Below, piece by piece: positions 19,383-27,989 of a DNA stretch of 64,000 bases. Source of the stretch: Pedobacter hiemivivus (GTDB lineage: Bacteria > Bacteroidota > Bacteroidia > Sphingobacteriales > Sphingobacteriaceae); assembly GCF_004331685.1 (NCBI RefSeq), contig NZ_SJSM01000001.1, forward strand, positions 492,994-556,993. The letters are read 5' to 3'. The notes under the pieces are model-generated. The model was not told where the DNA came from. It worked only from the letters and a program-made list of their open reading frames with translations, and did not search any database. Every line of letters starts with the position of its first letter. Within the stretch, counting starts at the first letter, position 1. A program made the position numbers and the translations under genes.

Positions 19383-20342
19383 CTAATTGTTGATTATGTG
19401 AATTGTATTGTCTTTAATGATGTAGGTCATATTATTCGCAAACAATATGCTATGGAGGGCTTCCTGCCAGCTAACAACGTGGAAAGAAGCGGTCACTTTT
19501 TTCTTTTCCATTTCAGTTTTGTCAAACTGGATGTTTAAATGATATTTTGTACTTAAGCGTTCTATAGCGGTTGCAAGTGGAATGTCATTGAAAACCAGGG
19601 CTCCATGCGTCCAGGCGTCAGGAGCTTCCACAGCAGTGGCCCTAACTTCTATTTTTCCGGTTCCAGTATCATAACTAGCCATATTCCCTGGCAGCAGGAA
19701 TACCTTATTGTCCTGATTGTCCTGATCTTCTATTTTTACCTTTCCCCGGATCAGCGAAACATTCAAATGGTTCTCTGTGGGATAGGCCTCAACGGTAAAA
19801 GCTGTACCAAGTACGATGGTATTGATATTAGCGGAACTGACAATGAAAGGCCGTTGTTTGTCTTTCTTCACATCAAAGTATGCTTCGCCGACAAGATGCA
19901 CCGCTCTGTTTAATGTATTATAGTTGCTCTTCCAACTGATGCTCGAGCCCATATTAAGCATAACCCGAGTACCATCAGGCAATGTTACAGCTCTAATGTG
20001 TTGGTTTCCTGATGCAACCTGGTATTGCTGTATCGGATGATTCTTAAGCAAATACCCTCCTATGGCCAGAGTTAGCAAGGCAAAGGAAAGTACAGCAGCA
20101 ATCTTTTGTACAGACAAAGATCTATAAAGCTTTAATATTTTGTTCTGATGCACATGGGCATGTAAATTCAGGCGCATACGTTCCTGTATACGGAGTTCTT
20201 CTTCAGCAGAACCAAATGCTTCGCCCCCGGTCAAATCCAGTCTGCTGTACCATTGCTGTGCTGTTTGTTTTTCTTCTTTAGTGGCTACTCCTTTCGCCAT
20301 CCTGTTAAACAGGTTCTTTAACGTATACTTTTTTGGTCTCAT
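19383..20342 (-). CDS. FecR-family anti-sigma factor, locus A
   Basis: A 319-aa single-pass membrane protein. The cytoplasmic N-terminus (about 1-85, NRMAKGVATKEEKQTAQQWY) should hold the ECF sigma factor. The membrane helix is near 92-110 (AAVLSFALLTLAIGGYLL). The periplasmic FecR domain (about 115-215) carries LPDGTRVMLNMGSSISW, GEAYFDV and PFIVSSANINTIVLGTAFTV, and a C-terminal DUF4974 domain (LVFNDIPLATAIERLSTKYH) is STN-like. It receives the signal from the SusC STN domain and releases its sigma. It lies between the sigma gene (58-base gap) and susC (2-base gap), so it is cotranscribed with its partners. Confidence 0.93.
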   Translation of the reverse strand: MRPKKYTLKNLFNRMAKGVATKEEKQTAQQWYSRLDLTGGEAFGSAEEELRIQERMRLNLHAHVHQNKILKLYRSLSVQKIAAVLSFALLTLAIGGYLLKNHPIQQYQVASGNQHIRAVTLPDGTRVMLNMGSSISWKSNYNTLNRAVHLVGEAYFDVKKDKQRPFIVSSANINTIVLGTAFTVEAYPTENHLNVSLIRGKVKIEDQDNQDNKVFLLPGNMASYDTGTGKIEVRATAVEAPDAWTHGALVFNDIPLATAIERLSTKYHLNIQFDKTEMEKKKVTASFHVVSWQEALHSILFANNMTYIIKDNTIHIINN

Positions 20343-20400
20343 TCACCTATAAAGTCGTAGAGAAACCAAAAAGTACCAGAAACTTATCGTTAAGCTTCTA

Positions 20401-21018
20401 TTAACTTATCGTTAACCAGTAAAAAAGAGCAAGAAAAAATATATTCAGTGAAAAATCTGCAGTCGCCTTTCTTAGCCGCTGCATAGCGTTGGCAGTTTGG
20501 TTCTTAACGGTCTGGTTGGAAATATCCAGCGATTCTGCAATTTGCGAAACCGAATATTTACCAGATCTGCTCATCACAAAAATCCTCCGCATTTTTTTTG
20601 GCATATTGGCCACGGTCTTATTGATAAGGGCAAGAGCCTTATCAAACTGCTGCCTATGCTCTTCATGTATCGCTGGTGTAGCAACGGACTCTGCAGGGGT
20701 ATTGCTTAGGAACTCTTCAAAATCTGCAATATGAAGCTCGCTGAATCCTTTACGGCGAAAATAATCAGCGACTTTAAAAATCAGCATGCTGCGCAGATAG
20801 TGTTTAAAGGGGGCATTAATTTCTGGTATGTTTTTTCTTCTATCCCAGAGATCTGTAAAAACCTCTTGGACAAGATCAGACGCATCATCACTACTTCCTG
20901 TCTTCTTTAACGCGTGCATATAAAGCGTTTTCCAGAAACGCAGATATAATTCGTCAAATGCTTTATAATCAGAATTACGCAATAATCCCAGTAGCGCAGA
21001 ATCTTCTAATTGTTTCAC
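20401..21018 (-). CDS. ECF-type RNA polymerase sigma factor, locus A
   Basis: A 205-aa sigma-70 factor of the Bacteroidota ECF class. Region 2 spans about 10-90 (YKAFDELYLRFWKTLYMHAL, DLVQEVFTDLWDRR) and region 4 about 125-185 (MPKKMRRIFVMSRSGKYS, IAESLDISNQTVKNQTANAM). The C-terminus is hydrophobic (FFLALFYWLTIS), a feature also seen in other sigma factors linked to SusC. The start is GTG 21018 with GGCGG just upstream; no ATG fits. It should direct transcription of locus A when FecR lets it go. It is divergent from the MocR gene, with 148 bases between the two starts. Confidence 0.93.
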   Translation of the reverse strand: MKQLEDSALLGLLRNSDYKAFDELYLRFWKTLYMHALKKTGSSDDASDLVQEVFTDLWDRRKNIPEINAPFKHYLRSMLIFKVADYFRRKGFSELHIADFEEFLSNTPAESVATPAIHEEHRQQFDKALALINKTVANMPKKMRRIFVMSRSGKYSVSQIAESLDISNQTVKNQTANAMQRLRKATADFSLNIFFLALFYWLTIS

Positions 21019-21082
21019 CCGCCAAAAGTGAGTAAGCTATATTACCAGAACATTGTGGACATATTAAGTCTTCCTATATTTT

Positions 21083-21108
21083 ATTCGCTATGTTTATTTG
21101 CTATGTTG
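21083..21108 (+). repeat. Tandem 13-bp direct repeat, likely MocR operator
   Basis: Two adjacent copies, ATTCGCTATGTTT (21083-21095) and ATTTGCTATGTTG (21096-21108), match at 11 of 13 positions. They lie 58 bases ahead of the MocR-type ATG and within the divergent promoter region of the locus A sigma gene. Known MocR regulators (GabR, TauR, PdxR) bind direct repeats ahead of their own or divergent genes, so an operator is a reasonable inference. Confidence 0.5.
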
Positions 21109-21166
21109 AAAAATACAGATATTGGATTATATTTATAGGATAATTTCTATAAAAAAAACAGCCCAG

Positions 21167-22627
21167 ATGTTACCATATAAATCATTAATCCAGATTGACC
21201 GAAATGCACCTGTGACCTTACACATCCAGGTTTGCAACATATTTATCTTATTGATCACCAACGGTACACTACAGCCATCAGATATATTGCCTAGCTCCCG
21301 CGTATTAGCGGAGTTGATAGGTATCAATAGAAATACCGTTAAATTGGCCTATGAAGAGCTGATTAGTCAGGGCTGGGCTGAATCTATTGAACGAAAAGGA
21401 ATTTTTGTACTTTCCAACTTGCCAATAATTTCCAAGCCCCAACTTCCAGAACCAACCTTAAATAAAAATGTTCAGGAAGCTTTCATCTGGACCAACAAGT
21501 TTAGTAATGCAATTCCCAGCAACAACCTCCACAAAGCAGATCTCGCTATTGATGCGGGTTTTCCTGATGTACGCCTTGCACCAGTTGATCAACTCATGCG
21601 GGAATATCGAAGCATCTCCAGAAAATTTTATGGAAAAAACTTCCTGAAATACGGAGACTCCAAAGGCTCCCAACATCTGCGATCCTCTCTTTGCGATTAT
21701 TTATCCAACACCAGAGGCCTAAATGTTTCTTCTGAACAAATAATCATTACAAAAGGTAGCCAAATGGGGATTTATTTAGCAGCTCAGCTATTACTCCAAC
21801 CTACAGATAACATCGCCGTTGGAATTTCAAATTACGGTTTTGCAGATGACACTTTCAGCTATGTCGGTGCAAATCTCCTGCGGGTCCCTATTGATGCCAA
21901 TGGAATGGATATTGATTATCTCGAAGCGCTTTTAACAGTCAAAAAAATAAAGGCGGTATATATCATTCCGCACCATCACTTTCCAACAGCGGTAACCACT
22001 AGCATGGAACGAAGGTTGAAACTATTAAAACTTGCCAAAGAACACCGGTTTGCAATCATTGAAGATGATTATGATTTTGACTTTCATTATGATAATAAAC
22101 CTTACCTGCCATTAGCAAGTATTGATCACAATCACAACGTAATTTATATCGGTTCCATTTCAAAAACTTTTGCTCCCGCCTTGCGAATTGGATTTATGAT
22201 TGGTCCTACAGCTTTTGTTGAAGCCGCAGCCTCATTAAGGGGGCTGATCGACAAACAAGGAGATACCTTACTGGAAGATGCTTTTGCCATGATGTTTGAC
22301 AATGGCGAAATGGATAGGCATTTCCGAAAGTCACTAAAAATATATAAGCAGCGTAGAAATCTTTTTTGCGAGATCCTCAAATCTGAATTCAACGAAGTCA
22401 TAGAATTTGAGATACCAGATGGCGGGCTCGCTGTCTGGTCAAATTTTAATCAAAAGATTGATTTAATCAAAACCGCTGAAGAGGCTTTAAAAAAAGGTCT
22501 TTACATCGAAAATGGACATTTTTATAAAAATGAATCCTTTTCGGCTAATGGGATGAGAATGGGTTTTGCTTCCCTCAATGAAAGTGAAATGATAGCAGCA
22601 TTGGGTATCTTGAAAAAGGTTATATAG
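21167..22627 (+). CDS. MocR-type regulator (GntR wHTH fused to PLP aminotransferase fold)
   Basis: 486 aa from ATG 21167; an upstream TTG (21122) is unlikely. Residues 1-70 are a GntR winged helix-turn-helix (LPSSRVLAELIGINRNTVKL, AYEELISQGW). The rest is a fold-type I aminotransferase domain with YGDSKGSQHLRSSL, IIPHHHFPTAVTTSMERR, the EDDYDFDFHYD motif and the PLP lysine K333 in GSISKTFAPALRIGF. MocR proteins sense PLP or an amine/amino-acid adduct and act on nearby genes. No metabolic target lies next to it: upstream is the divergent sigma gene, downstream another sigma gene. Autoregulation through the tandem repeat ahead of it is plausible; the effector is unknown. Confidence 0.9.
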   Translation: MLPYKSLIQIDRNAPVTLHIQVCNIFILLITNGTLQPSDILPSSRVLAELIGINRNTVKLAYEELISQGWAESIERKGIFVLSNLPIISKPQLPEPTLNKNVQEAFIWTNKFSNAIPSNNLHKADLAIDAGFPDVRLAPVDQLMREYRSISRKFYGKNFLKYGDSKGSQHLRSSLCDYLSNTRGLNVSSEQIIITKGSQMGIYLAAQLLLQPTDNIAVGISNYGFADDTFSYVGANLLRVPIDANGMDIDYLEALLTVKKIKAVYIIPHHHFPTAVTTSMERRLKLLKLAKEHRFAIIEDDYDFDFHYDNKPYLPLASIDHNHNVIYIGSISKTFAPALRIGFMIGPTAFVEAAASLRGLIDKQGDTLLEDAFAMMFDNGEMDRHFRKSLKIYKQRRNLFCEILKSEFNEVIEFEIPDGGLAVWSNFNQKIDLIKTAEEALKKGLYIENGHFYKNESFSANGMRMGFASLNESEMIAALGILKKVI

Positions 22628-22699
22628 AATACGGAAAAATTTATACAGTTTTGTTCCGAAAAATTTCGTAAATTGTATAGGGGGAAGAATTCAAGTATC

Positions 22700-23269
22700 A
22701 TGTTAGATTACAGTAGTCACACCGATCAGCAATTACTTCTGATGTTGCGAGAAGGAGATCGGCATGCTTTTGACTATTTGTATGAAAAGCACTGGGATAA
22801 AGTTTATGACCAGGCTTTTAAAAAACTAAACGATGGAACCATGGCCAAGGACATCACCCAGGATGTTTTCATCTCCTTGTGGACGCACAAAGAAACTAAT
22901 TACATCGACAACCTTGAAGCCTACTTGTTTTCTGCCTGTCGCAACAACGTATTCAGGCAGCTAAAGATAAATAACCGCTTCCTTCCGATAACTGACCTGA
23001 TCATGGAAGCAAGAGTATATTACCCACAAGCGGATGCCGAAATCTTACTCGAAGAATTCTTTAAGAATTATGAATCCCTGGTTAGTTCACTCCCAGCCGC
23101 CAAACAAACTATTTTTAGAATGCGTTTTCATGAAGATCTGACTACTTCACAAATCGCTCAGGAACTTAAAATTTCCCGCAAGACGGTACAAAACCAACTG
23201 GCCAGGGCACTGACCATACTTAGGGCTTCTCTTTTGTCCATCGCTTACTTAATGAGCCAAAACCAATAA
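22700..23269 (+). CDS. ECF-type RNA polymerase sigma factor, locus B
   Basis: 189 aa from ATG 22700; a TTG at 22673 would only add a non-conserved leader. Region 2 is seen in RHAFDYLYEKHWDKVYDQAF and ITQDVFISLWTHKE, region 4 in LPAAKQTIFRMRFHEDLT and IAQELKISRKTVQNQLARAL. A short hydrophobic tail (LLSIAYLM) ends the protein. It lies 71 bases ahead of its fecR partner on the same strand. It should control locus B (SusC, SusD, two zincins). No metabolic gene separates it from the MocR gene, so the promoter must lie in the 72 bases in between or in the end of that gene. Confidence 0.92.
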   Translation: MLDYSSHTDQQLLLMLREGDRHAFDYLYEKHWDKVYDQAFKKLNDGTMAKDITQDVFISLWTHKETNYIDNLEAYLFSACRNNVFRQLKINNRFLPITDLIMEARVYYPQADAEILLEEFFKNYESLVSSLPAAKQTIFRMRFHEDLTTSQIAQELKISRKTVQNQLARALTILRASLLSIAYLMSQNQ

Positions 23270-23340
23270 AAAAATATTTTCATTCCGCGTGGGGCTTTTT
23301 CCATTTGCCTACTCATGTTGTTAAATAGCAGCAATTACAA

Positions 23341-24489
23341 ATGGAGAAGGCGCAGTTTTTAGACATTTTGTCAAAATATATTGAAGGAAGGGCTTCTAAG
23401 CAGGAAGAACAGTTCCTTCATTCTTATTACCAGTTCTTTATGGCTGAAACCAGTGTAATAGAGCTCTTGGAGAATAAGGAAAAAGAACGATTAAAGCTGG
23501 CTATTAAGGCGGGCATTGATGCGCGTTTAGAACTGGCTCCATATCCTGTGGTTAAAAAAGTAAGCTTATGGCCTCGATTTGTGGCAGCCGCGGTGTTGCT
23601 ACTGAGTACCAACCTGGCAATTTATTTCTATACCAACCGCAATCAGGGGGAAATTATTCAGCATACTAAATATACAAATGATGTGGCCCCTGGTAAGCAG
23701 GGAGCAACCTTACTCCTGGCTAGTGGTAAGAAAATCCATATTTCTGAGGCAATCAATGGATTGCTGGCAATGGATCCAGGGGTAAAGATAACGAAATCCG
23801 CCGATGGGCTGATTTCCTATCAGGCCATTAAGGATAAAAGTAATACCGCAACTGCTTATAATACATTAACAACAGCAAAAGGCGAAACATTCCGGGTACA
23901 GCTCCCAGATAATAGCATTGTTTATCTAAACGCTGCATCCAGCCTGCGTTACCCTACAATTTTTAAAAATGGGGAACGGAATGTTGAACTTTCCGGTGAA
24001 GCCTATTTCGAAGTAGCAAAAAATGCAAATAGGCCCTTCCGTGTGATCACCGAAAAACAAACTGTTCAAGTATTAGGCACTCATTTTAATGTAAATGCCT
24101 ATCCTGCGGAAGAATATGCAAGGACAACTTTACTGGAAGGTAGTGTGAAAATACTTAGTGATGGTAATGAAGCTTTACTTAGACCCGGACAGCAGTCTGC
24201 CATAGCTAATGGTGCCAGTAAACCAGGGATACAGATCAATACAGTTAACACATCAGAAGCAGTAGCCTGGAAGGATGGCTGGTTCCAGTTTGAAAACGCA
24301 GACATCAAGACCATCATGAACCAGATTGGCCGTTGGTATAATGTAGAGGTGATTTATCAGGGTAAGCCTCCTGAGGATCACTACAAGGGGAAAGTATCCA
24401 GAAATGTAAAGGTATCACAGGTACTGAATATATTGGAAACAAGTGGGATTAACTTTAAAATAGAAGGGAAAAAGATTATCGTAAAATAA
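23341..24489 (+). CDS. FecR-family anti-sigma factor, locus B
   Basis: 382 aa. N-terminal anti-sigma part about 1-75 (DILSKYIEGRASKQEEQFLH), membrane helix about 83-99 (FVAAAVLLLSTNLAIYFY), then a periplasmic FecR domain with LPDNSIVYLNAASSLRYPT, GEAYFEVAKNANRPF and VQVLGTHFNVNAYP. A C-terminal DUF4974 domain (WFQFENADIKTIMNQIGRWY) follows. The build equals the locus A and C copies, although the region before the FecR domain has the extra GKKIHISEAINGLLAMDPG block common in this family. It links the locus B SusC STN domain to the sigma factor 71 bases upstream. Confidence 0.93.
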   Translation: MEKAQFLDILSKYIEGRASKQEEQFLHSYYQFFMAETSVIELLENKEKERLKLAIKAGIDARLELAPYPVVKKVSLWPRFVAAAVLLLSTNLAIYFYTNRNQGEIIQHTKYTNDVAPGKQGATLLLASGKKIHISEAINGLLAMDPGVKITKSADGLISYQAIKDKSNTATAYNTLTTAKGETFRVQLPDNSIVYLNAASSLRYPTIFKNGERNVELSGEAYFEVAKNANRPFRVITEKQTVQVLGTHFNVNAYPAEEYARTTLLEGSVKILSDGNEALLRPGQQSAIANGASKPGIQINTVNTSEAVAWKDGWFQFENADIKTIMNQIGRWYNVEVIYQGKPPEDHYKGKVSRNVKVSQVLNILETSGINFKIEGKKIIVK

Positions 24490-24546
24490 CTACTCAATCA
24501 CATGTAGTGTATGGCTAGGCTGTACACCCCCTAGTGTCAGAAAAAA

Positions 24547-24572
24547 CCGGATCATGTTCGTGCATGACCCGG
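24547..24572 (+). promoter_or_regulatory. Stem-loop between fecR and susC, locus B
   Basis: CCGGATCATG pairs with CATGACCCGG (9 of 10 positions) around a TTCGTG loop. It lies 57 bases after the fecR stop and 70 bases before the susC ATG. No T run follows in the sense direction, so it is not a standard terminator. It may stabilise the susCD part of the mRNA or damp read-through from the regulators. Confidence 0.5.
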
Positions 24573-24642
24573 CAGAAGGTCTGAGACTAGCTTTTATACC
24601 ATTACCAATCAACTAATCAGTAAACTCAAACCTTACGAAAGT

Positions 24643-27600
24643 ATGCAATTTCTAACAAATTGTGAACCGTGGCATTTAAAATTCATGCGGTTTAAAAAAA
24701 TATTCATTATCATGAAGCTAACCACTTTACTAATGATCATAGGCTGTCTCCAAGTAAATGCAGCCGTTTTTAGTCAGACCATCAACATGACTGAAAAGAA
24801 TGTAAGTCTCGAATCTGTTATTTCACAGATTGAGCAACAGAGCGGATATAACTTTTTTTCTAAACTTGAACTGATCAAGGCTATGCCAAAAGTTAGTGTA
24901 AATTTTAAAAATGCCACCCTGAAGGAGGTATTGGATCAACTTTTTGATAAGCTCCCATTAGTTTATACGATCATTGAAAAAAATGTAGTCATCAATTCCA
25001 AACCAATCAATGGCCTTATCATTAATTCAGTCAGAAAGATTCCAACTTTAATAATTGGGACCGTACTTGACGAACATGGCGAACCCATAGCTGGTGTAAA
25101 CATCAAGGTCAAAAATACCGACCAGCACAAAAGCACGGATAAGGATGGAAAATTCAGTATGCTGCTGGCAGAACCGAACGCCGTCCTGCAATTCAGCCAC
25201 ATTGGCTATATCCCCCAGGAAGTATCCATTAGCGGTCTTAAAAATCCTATAATCGTCAGATTAAAAATTGCAACAAGTGAACTTGATCAGGTACAGATAT
25301 TGGCTTATGGAACAACGACTAAAAGGCTCGCGACCGGTAGTTCTACCACAATAAAAGCCGTTGAATTGATGAAAAACCCTGTCCCAAATGTTTTACAGGC
25401 CATTCAAAACCGCGTCCCAGGTGTATTCGTACAACAAAAAAGTGGACGTCCAGGGACACCCTTTCAAATATCCATCAGAGGAAAAAACTCTCTTGGTGGC
25501 GCTAGTCAGCCCTTATTTATAGTAGACGGTGTACCCTATCCAAGTGGAAAATTGCCAATGCTGGGTAATTTCCCTTCTGATGAATTAAAAGGTGGCAATG
25601 CACTCGATTACCTCGACATGTCAATGATAGAAAGTATAGATTTTCTAAAAGATGCGGATGCTACCTCTATATATGGGTCCAGGGGCGCATATGGCGTTGT
25701 CCTGATCACTACCAAAAAGGGTAAGGCAGGAGAACCCTCATTTAACATAAATATGAATACAGGTATAACTGTTCGGGGTGTAAGTCCAGAGTTCTTAAAT
25801 ACGGAACAGTACTTAGAATTGAGAAGAGAAGCAATTGCTAATGATAAGGCAACTCCCGGACCTTTTGATAAAGACCTCAATGGAACCTGGCCCCAAGACA
25901 GATACACAGATTGGGTAAAGGAATTGAGTGGCAATAGGGCTATGGTTACCAACGCCAACGCTACTTATTCTGGTGGTAACGAAAGGATAAATTTCTTAAT
26001 TGGTGCCAGCTACAATAAGCAGAAAGATATTCAAAGTGTAAAAGGATCTAATCGTAGGGGCGGAATTAACTTTAATCTGAATTCGAGCAGCAAGGATAAT
26101 AAATTTTACATCAGTCTTTCAGGAAGTTATACCGATAACATCAATGACATGGTAGCTTATGATTTTGGATCTGGCTATTCTACAAATTTAGCACCTAATG
26201 CACCTCCACTATACTTACCCGATGGAAGACTAAACTGGGAAACTGGTGAGAACGCTGCAAGAGTATTTAATATCATCAATAAAAATAACACCAATAACCT
26301 GATCTCCAATGCCGAAATAAAGTACATCCCTTTAAAAGGATTAACTTTAAGAACAAATATTGGATTTAATCTGCTGTCATCCAAACAATTGAATGGTACA
26401 CCTAGTACTTATTATAATCCATCAGTTGCTTATACGACAGAAAGTACGGTACAGTTTTATAATAATCGTACACTTACATTTGAACCAAATGTCAACTATG
26501 TTCACAAGCTAGGCGGGAAAGGCACCCTAAATCTTACTTCAGGAGCCACAGTGCAGAATGCACTAGATTACAACAATACCATTACAGGAAATAATTTCCT
26601 TTCTGACGACCTACTATACAATCCTAGCTTTGCAGATAAAACTAACGTAACAGCAAGCTACAACCAAAGTCCAGGACGATATCTCGGATTCTTTGGTATT
26701 GTGAATTACAATTGGGATAATAAATATATCCTAAACGTGAACGGCCGTTATGACGGATCAACAAAATTTGGAAAAGATAACCAGATGGGCTTTTTTGGAT
26801 CCTTAGGCGCTGCATGGATTCTCAGTGAAGAGCGCTGGTTTAAGAAACTCCTTTCCCCTATCATAAACTTTGCAAAGATCAGAGGAAGTTATGGCACGGT
26901 GGGTGGAGACGGTATTAACAATTACCTGTTCTTAAATACTTTTACAAATGGAACTCCTTACCAGGGAAGTGTAGGCTTAAAGCCAGATGCTTTAGCTAAC
27001 CCATCTCTACAATGGGAAAAAAATGAAAAAGCGGAGATCGCACTTAGCCTGGAATTTCTTAAGGGACGCATTGGGATTGAGGGCGCTTACTATAAGAATA
27101 AAACATCCAACCAGCTGCTTCCTCAACCGCTATCAAGTGTGACAGGTTTCACAGGTATAAGTGTAAATTCTCCGGCAGTATTGAAAAACTGGGGTTATGA
27201 ATTGGAACTGCGCAGTAATAATGTTAAAACTCGCGATTTTAGTTGGAGCAGTGCCTTTAACATTACCGTTCCAAAAAATGTGCTGGTCTCCTATCCAAAA
27301 GTAGAAGTTCTTCCAAATACCAATTGGGTAGTTGGAAAACCAATAACGGGGGTAAAACTGTTCAGGTACGCCGGTGTTAATCCTGCTACGGGTAATCACA
27401 GCTTTTATAAAGGAGATGTGATTAGCGACTGGCTTCCTTTTTTTAGCGCCGGTTTAGATGATGTTAAAGATCGTACTGAATTTATAGATTTATCACCCAA
27501 ATATTATGGTGGCTTCCAGAATACTTTCAACTATAAAAATTTTAGTCTGACTGCCTACATTACTTTCACAAGTCAAATGGGCAAGAACATGCTTGGCTAC

Positions 27601-27978
27601 CAAACCTTTACCACTCAACCAGGTACTTTTAATAACAATACCTCAACGATAATGCTGAGAAGATGGAAAAAACCTGGTGACATAACGGACGTTCCCCGTG
27701 CTATACAGGGTACCACAGCGATATTCCAGCAGCAAAACTTCATAAATAGCACCGGCGCATATACCCGTGTTAATTATGCCCGATTAAACAACGTTAATAT
27801 TTCCTATACATTCCCAACTGAAATGCTAAAAAATCTTTCTATCAAAAGACTGAGTATTTATCTGCAGGGCCAAAACCTCTTAACAGTTTCTAAATATGGA
27901 GACTTTGACCCCGAAAATATGGGGGCAGGACAAGGTCCGTTAAGAGTATTTACGGGTGGTGTTAATTTAACTTTTTAA
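24643..27978 (+). CDS. SusC/RagA TonB-linked receptor with STN domain, locus B
   Basis: An 1111-aa receptor. The long N-terminus (MQFLTNCEPWHLKF... IMKLTTLLMIIGCLQVNA) is the form usual for Pedobacter-type SusC proteins. The STN domain is at about 50-120 (SLESVISQIEQQSGYNFF), the CarboxypepD-regulatory domain at about 140-215 (IIGTVLDEHGEPIAGVNIKV), the plug at about 225-350 (VPGVFVQQKSGRPGTPFQIS, LFIVDGVPY, LKDADATSIYGSRGAYGVVL), and the barrel ends GGVNLTF. susD follows after 11 bases. Loci of this shape with proteases suggest a peptide or protein-derived ligand, which is inference from the neighbours alone. Confidence 0.94.
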   Translation: MQFLTNCEPWHLKFMRFKKIFIIMKLTTLLMIIGCLQVNAAVFSQTINMTEKNVSLESVISQIEQQSGYNFFSKLELIKAMPKVSVNFKNATLKEVLDQLFDKLPLVYTIIEKNVVINSKPINGLIINSVRKIPTLIIGTVLDEHGEPIAGVNIKVKNTDQHKSTDKDGKFSMLLAEPNAVLQFSHIGYIPQEVSISGLKNPIIVRLKIATSELDQVQILAYGTTTKRLATGSSTTIKAVELMKNPVPNVLQAIQNRVPGVFVQQKSGRPGTPFQISIRGKNSLGGASQPLFIVDGVPYPSGKLPMLGNFPSDELKGGNALDYLDMSMIESIDFLKDADATSIYGSRGAYGVVLITTKKGKAGEPSFNINMNTGITVRGVSPEFLNTEQYLELRREAIANDKATPGPFDKDLNGTWPQDRYTDWVKELSGNRAMVTNANATYSGGNERINFLIGASYNKQKDIQSVKGSNRRGGINFNLNSSSKDNKFYISLSGSYTDNINDMVAYDFGSGYSTNLAPNAPPLYLPDGRLNWETGENAARVFNIINKNNTNNLISNAEIKYIPLKGLTLRTNIGFNLLSSKQLNGTPSTYYNPSVAYTTESTVQFYNNRTLTFEPNVNYVHKLGGKGTLNLTSGATVQNALDYNNTITGNNFLSDDLLYNPSFADKTNVTASYNQSPGRYLGFFGIVNYNWDNKYILNVNGRYDGSTKFGKDNQMGFFGSLGAAWILSEERWFKKLLSPIINFAKIRGSYGTVGGDGINNYLFLNTFTNGTPYQGSVGLKPDALANPSLQWEKNEKAEIALSLEFLKGRIGIEGAYYKNKTSNQLLPQPLSSVTGFTGISVNSPAVLKNWGYELELRSNNVKTRDFSWSSAFNITVPKNVLVSYPKVEVLPNTNWVVGKPITGVKLFRYAGVNPATGNHSFYKGDVISDWLPFFSAGLDDVKDRTEFIDLSPKYYGGFQNTFNYKNFSLTAYITFTSQMGKNMLGYQTFTTQPGTFNNNTSTIMLRRWKKPGDITDVPRAIQGTTAIFQQQNFINSTGAYTRVNYARLNNVNISYTFPTEMLKNLSIKRLSIYLQGQNLLTVSKYGDFDPENMGAGQGPLRVFTGGVNLTF

Positions 27979-27989
27979 ACAGCAGCATT

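Noticed and set aside
22641..22680. Possible promoter TTTTG...TAAATTG ahead of the locus B sigma gene
   Set aside because: The spacing is about 15 bases and the -7 box is not exact, so it does not meet the TTTG-N19-TAnnTTTG form seen elsewhere.
24510..24535. CTAGG...CCTAG inverted repeat after fecR of locus B
   Set aside because: Only 5 bp of stem; too weak to list beside the strong hairpin that follows it.
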